From the NCBI GenBank assembly GCA_023634235.1, contig JAMKCF010000016.1:9732866-9796865 (forward strand): a DNA stretch of 64,000 nt, given 5' to 3'. The notes beneath the pieces are model-generated. The model ran no database searches and was not told the DNA's origin. It saw nothing but the letters and a program-made list of their open reading frames with translations. Positions 59,090 through 64,000 of this stretch are shown piece after piece (the stretch's first letter is position 1; each line of letters starts with the position of its first letter). Both the position numbers and the translations under genes were made by a program. The DNA is from Pisaster brevispinus. Taxonomy: Eukaryota > Echinodermata > Asteroidea > Forcipulatida > Asteriidae.

Positions 59090-59330
59090 GTGTCACACGG
59101 GGCAATTTTTTCCAGGCAACTTTTGAGGCAACCACTTTTGAACTGTATGCAAAAGGAACACTTCGGCAGCGAAAGAGACATTCTTTTGGCTGTAACTTAC
59201 TACCCCCAAGAATATTTGAGAAAACTGAAAATGTAAAAACTGAAATGTAGGCCTAAATGAATTTTCTTTTTGGGGATTGCCTGGAGCTGGTTGCTTTTAA
59301 ATTGCCTTGTACAATAGGCCTATAGAACTA
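59090..59330. repeat. Fold-back repeat with GGGGCAATTTTTTCCAGGCAA
   Basis: The left end is GTCACACGGGGCAATTTT and the right has GGTTGCTTTTAAATTGCC. A relative lies near 61985-62045 in reverse (GGTTGCCTGAAAAAAATTGC). Confidence 0.55.
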
Positions 59331-59640
59331 ATGTACAGTACAGGGGCCTCAGGTCCTTGTTTTCACTTGTTTTACAGGCAGCATAGAGGCGGTTTAACAT
59401 TGTTTTTCGAAAAGAAAAATTAAACTTCTGCATTTTTCAGCCAATGTGGTACTGTCCTCAGGAAAGTTGGGTAGAAATTGAAATGTGAACGTTCCAAATC
59501 TTTCAGTTGCCTGTAAATTGTTAATGGCCTCGTGTGACATGGTTCTTATGAATATTCATGTACTCGTACTGAACAAGTAAATCTTTTGTAACTTGAGACT
59601 GAGGGCCTTTGCGAAACCATGGCTTTTGCTCAGGCTCTGG

Positions 59641-59822
59641 GCCCAATTTCATAGAGCTGCTTAAGCAGAAAATAATGCTTAACGATTTCCTGCTAAGCAG
59701 AAATGAGCAGGATACCAGTCAAAAATTGTACTCGTGACATAGTAGTTTGGCTGGTAAACTGGTAAGCAAAGGGTTATTGTGCTTAGCAAATTTTGTGCGT
59801 AAGCAGCTCTATGAAATTGGGC
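59641..59822. mobile_element. Fold-back MITE with CCCAATTTCATAGAGCTGC ends
   Basis: Left CCCAATTTCATAGAGCTGCT and right AGCAGCTCTATGAAATTGGG. GGCTCTGG stands on both sides (59633-59640 and 59820-59827), consistent with an 8-bp target duplication. It is the clearest copy of this family in the window. Confidence 0.8.
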
Positions 59823-60129
59823 TCTGGTTTGGGCTCCGTCAATTTTTGAAAACGTACACTTCTGCTACAGACAGTGACAGAACTTCAAACTGGCAGGCAG
59901 TGCCTAAGCCAGGGCCGGGACCTGAGCTGAGGTGTAGAGAAAGGCCTAAGGCCATGAAGGCCAGGGCGAAAATTGATGGTGTCGGCAGTGGCTGTGGCTA
60001 GATCACTGAGAAAGTCCCATTCTTCAACATTATCCCTTGAGCCAATGGCCGTAGCCGCAGCCAAAATCGCTTCAAATGTACATGTAGGCCCTACACGGCC
60101 CATAAGTCTTTAGGTGTCCATTCTTTTGC

Positions 60130-60437
60130 TGAGCCCAGGGTCCAATTTTCGTTTCGCACGCACAACTTTTTGCTAAGTAGTAGAAACAGATTACCAGCCA
60201 AAATACTATGTACAATATTATTGTTTGTGACTGGTGGTACCCTGCAAATGTTTTGCTTGGCAGAAAAATTCGCTAAGCACCATTTTCTGCTAAAGGACCT
60301 TGTGAAATCTTGGTGTACCGGCAGAAACAGGTTACCAGCCAAAATAGCAAGTGATGTATGGTTGGCACACTGCAATTTTTTGCTTCAAAAGAAAAGTTTG
60401 CTAAGCACCTGCGAAACGGCTGGGATGAAAATGGGCC
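60130..60437. repeat. Related repeat with AGAAACAGGTTACCAGCC
   Basis: AGAAACAGATTACCAGCCAAAAT and AGAAACAGGTTACCAGCCAAAAT occur about 145 bp apart, with TTTGCTTGGCAGAAAA words. An older form of the same family, ending GGGCCC. Confidence 0.55.
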
Positions 60438-61221
60438 CTGATAAGTTCAGCACATCATAAGCATTCGAGCTTCTCTTCAAGGAACCAGTGATGTACATGT
60501 AATGCGCCATCCCTTTAAATTGACTTGTACATTGTATAGGGCATTTTGATAGCGATCCGTCGGCGTTGAATGCCACTGGTCAGCTACAACTTCCAGGGTG
60601 TGTGTGTGTGTGCTCCGCCACGTGGCTGAACTTTTTGCCGAGTATGATTCAGAAAAGTTTCTTCCCCCTCAAGGGGGAGGAAAAGAGGATCTCTAAATTT
60701 AGAGCATTTGATTCATGTCATACGCTGCCGACCGACGTCTGGCCCCAACACCCTCATGTTCTTCCTGAGCATTTACCATATTTAGGAACGGAGTAGGTCT
60801 GCGGATAATTGTTTCTATTCTAAAGGTGGCATCTCATGAACATGTCGGAATAAGCGAGCGTGGATTTTTTTTTTTTTAGTCCTCTTTGGAGCTGCTGAGT
60901 TTTTTTGCTGTTGAGATTAACAAGGTTGGAACCATTGTGGAAATAATTGCTTTTGTCGAAATGAATGTGTGCGTTTGTTGTGGAACCGGTGATTTGCCTG
61001 GATTTTATAATTGTTGTGAAAGATCAACTCTGGGTGTGATGTACGTGTAGGGCCTACCTGGACAACGTCGCCATCGAAACAACATGCAGAGTCCTCTTCC
61101 TAATGTGTTGGAATCAAGTTGACAGCCTCAAATGTTTGCAACCTTCATCGTTTAATACATGTAGGCCCTTCTTTTGATGTGATGTTTCGGAGAGCTTGTG
61201 GAGTTCAAGTCACGTGCATGT
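60438..61221. other. Stretch without recognised gene
   Basis: Short TG run near 60600, open frame 60566-60796 without recognised similarity. No splice-bounded coding block that I can support. Confidence 0.4.
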
Positions 61222-61392
61222 CAGGCCTGAAATTTCATCTTTGAGAGGAGAGGGCAAGGCCAGTTTCATTTTGCGAAGAGCACTTCCATCGCAAAATCTT
61301 ATTAAAGGTCGATTGGAAACTTTTGAAGGGGCACCAAGGCTGAGACCAGGGGCAACAGAGGTCTCCATGGCCTTTGAATTACTCCAGGCCGA
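61222..61392. repeat. Dispersed repeat with AACAGAGGTCTCCATGG (copy 3)
   Basis: AGGCCTGAAATTTCATC left and AATTACTCCAGGCC right; body as in 44635-44835. A partial extension (GTGCCCCTGACC, AGGTGCCCTTTGC) continues to about 61590. Confidence 0.65.
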
Positions 61393-62039
61393 CATGTGAA
61401 GTTACAGGCCCGATACCTCATGGAGGCAACGGTGGGAATTTCCTCCGTGCCCCTGACCGTTACCTTGGTGCCTCTAGAAACACTCTGCAGTAGAAAATGA
61501 AATCTTCTTCTTAGGAGGTGCCCTTTGCATACGTACTTGGGGAAAAACTGGCCTCGCCCTTACATGTACAAGAAGAAGTATCAAGCCTGGTACCCGTACC
61601 TTACTTTACAGCAGCGGTCTGCGAAATGTTACATGATACCCATGCGCCGATCGCCGGCCAATTGAACCCTCTGCCGTCAAAGTTTTTTATAGCCATCCTT
61701 GATCGATTGTGATCTTTGTTTCTGTCAGGATTGATCAAAAAGTGTTCAGATTACAAAGTTTGGCCACCCACCCGAAATGTTTTTCGAACCAACTTTCGGG
61801 GTCCAACCCTTAGTTTGTGACACACCCCTTTATACAGCCATGTTGCACGGAGCAATTTGCAGTTGTTGGTTGTACAAGCAACCAGTTTCAGGCAATCTTA
61901 AAGGCATTTCAGGTTTTTTTTCAGTGTTTTCCTCCATGGCGTAGTGAGTTACAGCTGGAATTAGTCTCTTGTGTGCTGATGAAGTGTTTCTTGTGCATTT
62001 GGTTGCCTCTAGGTTGCCTGAAAAAAATTGCCCCGTCTT

Positions 62040-62460
62040 ACAAGGCCTCAGTTGTGGTTGCACAGGGCTTACCCTTAACACTAGCCCGGCCTACATTGTC
62101 TGGTAAAAAAACTGCTACAGGCTAGTAAACACCACTTCTCAACTTGCCCTGTGGGCTACTAAAAACTATGGAACCTACTTCTTTATAATGGCCATATTTC
62201 TTCTTTTTCACATTTTTTGAATGTGCTAATTCATTTTTAAGTGTGTGAATGTACACTGTAACTGGTAACTACACTGTACATTTGACCGTTAAACTGGTTG
62301 TGATTTCTACCACAGAAAGATACATTTATGATAAACCATGTTTAAAATAATATGGGCAACTAACACTTCCTAGGGGCAAGTAAAACGCACAGTTTTCTTA
62401 ACCTGGCGGGCAACTTAACAAAAAGTTGAAGGGCAAGGCCTTTTGCACACTATGTGTGTG
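62040..62460. repeat. Dispersed repeat with GGGCTTACCCTTAACAC
   Basis: Reverse relative of the insertion at 32750-33062 (ACCACTTCTCAACTTGCCCTG), with a weaker third copy near 52960-53480 (GTGTGTGAATGT, TTTGACC words). Confidence 0.6.
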
Positions 62461-63082
62461 TATGAGGTGTCTTAACAACAATACTCAGTGTGTGTACATT
62501 ATATTGGTGCAATTCTTTTTCTTATGTACATTATTGTACACTTATTTTGAGAATTTAAGATGAATCAGTCTTTAGTGTTTTTTTGTAAACTCTTGAACTC
62601 ATTTCATACGTGATCACGCGCCGTCCAATGTTTTAGCCTTTGTACGATACCCACCTTTCCTTATTTGTGACTCATTCAATATCCTAAGTCTTGTTTCCGG
62701 AAGACAAAGGTACAGTACATGTACACATGTATTACATTCGTACAATGTTTGCGATGGTAACCTTACTACATGTGTATAATCCATGTTAATACATTGTAGA
62801 GCACTTATGCTCTATGGTTTAAAGTAGGCAAGTTCTGTACAAATGTGTTTTCAAATGTCACTAGATGAGTATTGTTTTGAAGCACGGAGCGTAGTTGAAG
62901 TCACACGGACAGTCTACATGTAGCACCCTGACCCTTCGCCTCCATCTGCTGACGTCTACTACATGATGCACAGTAGCACATTCCTTCTAGATTCCCAAAC
63001 TCATGATGGATGGAATACTTTGTAATACAGCAATACCAGTATGAACTGACGTACTGTTCATGTGTACTGTACTAAAACAGGG
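62461..63082. other. Stretch without recognised gene
   Basis: AT-rich, many TGTACATGTA words. No coding signal seen. Confidence 0.4.
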
Positions 63083-63372
63083 TTCTCCCCAGGTTTTTTC
63101 AAAACTGTGAGGCATTCTGGACCAAAATTGTTGTGATGTTTGGCCGAAGCACGCTAAATTGAAACAACATCTTCGGAATGTTTTCTACTTGGTGTTTATC
63201 TTGGTTTTAGAAGCCCTACTGTGTAATCTGGGGCATTCTTAAATTTTGTTTTATTTTGTCCTTTTGTTTTTGCGTATCGGCCGAAATTTGCGCATATCGG
63301 CACGCAATTTGCACGTACATTACATGAATCGGCTCGATATGCTAGCTTGTACATGCACATGGGGAGAACCCT
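63083..63372 (+). repeat. Dispersed repeat with GGTTCTCCCCAGG and GGGGAGAACC ends
   Basis: Ends GGTTCTCCCCAGG and TGGGGAGAACC are inverted, suggesting a DNA element. Reverse copy at 56065-56345 lacks one end. Confidence 0.7.
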
Positions 63373-63434
63373 GCTTAAATGTTTGCCTAATGATTATAAT
63401 GCTTCCCTTCATTGTTCCAAAGGCCAGTACCGGT

Positions 63435-63565
63435 ACTGTGCGGAATTCTGCTAATTTTCGGAACTCCCTACCTGTATCCTGTTTTCGACCGTCTTACAAT
63501 TTGTTCACAATTCAAGACTCAAGAGAAATGTGAACAGATATCTTCCCTCCTGTTAAAATTGTCTA
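63435..63565 (+). pseudogene. Possible non-LTR retrotransposon C-terminal remnant
   Basis: Translation gives FRNSLPVSCFRPSYNLFTIQ and, in another frame, QFKTQEKCEQ, resembling the NSLP...SYNLFTFKT ending of non-LTR ORF2 proteins with frameshifts. Weak. Confidence 0.35.
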
Positions 63566-64000
63566 CTATGTATGTGTCACCTCCATGTATGCTGTCACAA
63601 AAACAAAAACCTAAAACCCAAAACATTCAACTTCTTTTGCAAAAAAAACCCTCCTTTTCCTTGGGTTTGCCTGCATCACATTTTTCAGTGACTAGCCAGC
63701 AGGACCTGTTAGCTTGTCTTTTCCTACAACAAATCTGTCAGCTTTTACACACAAATGTACATGAGCCCATATTTGTTTAGTTTTTAAAAACAGGGATGCT
63801 TTTTCTAACTCTGGACTAGCCAGCTGGACCACTTGCTGAGAATTTTGACTGGTCCTTAGTTGTTTGAAGTACAAGCATTTGGCCAGCGGAACCACTGTTT
63901 TAAAAGCTTGTTAGGGGAGAACGCTGTTTTGTTTCCCCGCTTTTCTTGTCCCATTGTTGTCGGACTTCATAACTGTTGAGAGCGAGTGCCATGAGGATTT

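Noticed and set aside
61817..62125. 102-codon plus-strand open frame
   Set aside because: Overlaps two dispersed repeats (related to 59090 and 32750) and has no recognised similarity.

Overview
This is a eukaryotic genomic window: intron-rich, AT-rich and crowded with repeats. It carries the 3' half of one large split gene and one complete small split gene on the opposite strand. Gene content, intron density and the mix of fold-back transposons, tRNA-derived SINEs and minisatellites suggest an invertebrate animal. An echinoderm is my best guess, but that is inference and amphioxus, hemichordate or lophotrochozoan remain possible. There are no bacterial operons, CRISPR arrays or true tRNA genes.

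Bases 122-33297 (+) hold 24 coding exons of a sortilin-related receptor (SORL1/SorLA/LR11). In order they encode nine LDL-receptor class A repeats (one per exon, all with phase-1 borders), six fibronectin III domains, a transmembrane helix, and a cytoplasmic tail with a FANSHY sorting motif and the C-terminus [10 protein letters not shown]. The VPS10 domain, beta-propeller and probably two more LDLa repeats lie upstream of the window. The last coding exon sits in an array of four exon-like copies (32578-33297), split by an inserted repeat.

Several SORL1 introns carry minisatellites or simple repeats starting close to the 5' splice site: after the exons ending at 6690, 19629, 20266, 24177 and 27392. 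Two of these arrays repeat a donor-like sequence. A 22-bp array of about 1.2 kb lies at 21776-23000.

Bases 33298-43088 form a tail-to-tail intergenic spacer of dispersed repeats and two tandem arrays. Bases 43089-46592 (-) hold a complete TRAPPC4 (synbindin) gene in five coding exons, adding up to 219 residues, the length I recall for vertebrate TRAPPC4. Beyond 46.6 kb there is no confident protein gene. That stretch has a hAT-like element with a probable 8-bp target duplication (56507-57861), SINEs, fold-back elements, tandem arrays, a very large inverted repeat (51970-52404) and remnants of non-LTR retrotransposons.

The two genes are functionally separate as far as the sequence shows, although both act in membrane trafficking: SorLA as a cargo receptor cycling between Golgi and endosomes, TRAPPC4 as a subunit of the TRAPP tethering and Rab-exchange complexes.
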